A stretch of 62,377 nt of DNA from the NCBI GenBank assembly GCA_021820965.1, contig JAKACZ010000026.1, positions 1 to 62,377 of the forward strand. The letters are read 5' to 3'. The stretch is from Bacillota bacterium. Lineage in GTDB: Bacteria > Bacillota > Sulfobacillia > Sulfobacillales > Sulfobacillaceae. Every line of letters starts with the position of its first letter. The stretch's first letter is position 1. The notes beneath the pieces are model-generated. The model had not been told where the DNA came from, searched no databases, and was given only the letters and a program-made list of their open reading frames with translations. Made by a program: the position numbers and the translations under genes. Positions 61,922 to 62,377 of this stretch are shown here, in pieces.

Positions 61922-62253
61922 CACAACCCCCTGCCGACATATCTCCACAACGAGACAATTGATCTATGGGCCTCTTAAGAGGTTTGCCACCCCACCCGAT
62001 TATGCGATGGGTCATCACATACCCAATACTTGGGTCTCCTGGCTAAAGCGCCTCCATCCCCGCCGCGCTCCCCCGTTCGAATCGGAGTGCTGCTCACATT
62101 ACGTGGTCTTTCTGTCCGCACCTTGGGCACGGTGGTTGGTGAGGTGCGCCGCGACTCTGCTCATCTGGACTTAACGTACTGGGATCGACAAGCGAATGCA
62201 AAGATCGGCTCCTTCATTCATTAATGATATTCGATAATTCTCCGCCTTAATGG
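61922..62253. other. Intergenic gap next to the right repeat
   Basis: About 330 bases with no supported gene. A plus-strand frame encodes RIGVLLTLRGLSVRTLGTVV and related residues, perhaps a transposase scrap, but I cannot place it. Confidence 0.4.
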
Positions 62254-62377
62254 TGTCAAACGTCATTTAATTCAACCGGGGTGCGTCAAACAATTCACCC
62301 ACCTGGAATCCCGTCTCCCTCATCATAGCATGTTGTCCATCGAGGGCAACCGTTGGTCCCCATCAATTCGCTCAGAT
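62254..62377. mobile_element. Right copy of the 124-bp inverted terminal sequence
   Basis: This is the exact reverse complement of bases 2-125. It begins TGTCAAACGTCA at the junction with unique DNA and runs outward. An ATG at about 62330 opens a frame (MLSIEGNRWSPSIRSD) that leaves the window and could be the start of the element's transposase. The family is not recognised. Confidence 0.75.

Noticed and set aside
62040..62100. tRNA-like T-arm (GTTCGAATC)
   Set aside because: No matching acceptor stem, D-arm or anticodon arm could be built around it.
62030..62224. Plus-strand frame RIGVLLTLRGLSVRTL
   Set aside because: Could be a transposase scrap, but no family could be assigned and no start signal is present.
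1..62377. CRISPR arrays, rRNA, phage structural genes or toxin-antitoxin pairs
   Set aside because: Looked for; no regularly spaced repeats, RNA gene signatures or such protein families were seen.

Overview
The window looks like one chromosomal contig, or an excised island, of about 62 kb from a Gram-positive-like heterotroph of moderate GC. The signs are strong GGAGG-type ribosome sites, frequent GTG/TTG starts, lipoprotein-anchored binding proteins and an ECF transporter. A Bacillota lineage such as Sulfobacillus, Alicyclobacillus or Kyrpidia is a guess; no rRNA, tRNA or core marker gene is present. Almost every gene is catabolic or a transporter, and degraded mobile DNA separates the operons. 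The same 124-bp sequence bounds both ends in inverted orientation, and its left copy cuts into a gene. The contig therefore either ends in two copies of one insertion sequence or lies between them.

Region by region: (1) 127-17988, + strand: an acyl-CoA/carboxylation cluster. It holds a 5'-truncated hydantoinase-B/acetone-carboxylase-type subunit fused to a zinc-ribbon tail, three AMP-forming acyl-CoA ligases (one frameshifted), two SDRs, an unknown Cys-rich protein, a zinc alcohol dehydrogenase, an isovaleryl-CoA-type acyl-CoA dehydrogenase, E1alpha/E1beta/E2 of a 2-oxoacid dehydrogenase, an enoyl-CoA hydratase and a carboxyltransferase. (2) 18023-19524: an IS630-type element whose transposase has a late nonsense codon. 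(3) 28911 down to 19550, - strand: a HutC-type GntR regulator and a long operon with a complete ECF transporter (S, A, A', T), a SIS-domain deglycase-like protein, a PfkB kinase, a BtpA/SgcQ barrel, a small membrane protein, a Gfo/Idh/MocA oxidoreductase and an unknown protein. (4) 29-31 kb: relics, an aldo/keto reductase and a FadR-type regulator. (5) 31893-37522: a tripartite tricarboxylate (TctCAB) transporter with a split UxaA-type dehydratase and a malate/lactate-type dehydrogenase. (6) 38229-45019: an SDR, IclR regulator, divergent PanB-like protein, RraA-type aldolase, cupin, FMN hydroxyacid oxidase, SCP2-like protein and a sodium:solute symporter with a 54-residue membrane partner. (7) 49742 down to 45948: a D-amino-acid module (D-serine dehydratase/D-threonine aldolase, RidA, DauR-like regulator, N-acyl-D-amino-acid deacylase). 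(8) 49999-61681: a ribose-type ABC importer, a glycosidase-like protein, M20 deacylase, threonine-synthase-like PLP enzyme, MBL-fold hydrolase, KDPG aldolase, KDG kinase and a phosphotriesterase-family lactonase.

How the parts may work together (inference): regions 7 and 8 can be read as one route for acylated amino acids or amino-sugar acids: import, deacylation, PLP-dependent ammonia elimination, then KDG, KDPG and central metabolism. Region 3 resembles fructosamine catabolism (kinase plus SIS deglycase) but is coupled to an ECF importer, an unusual pairing and the best candidate for an undescribed system. Regions 5 and 6 look like two separate sugar-acid or branched hydroxyacid pathways.

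Functions were assigned by reading motifs by eye; no database search was possible.
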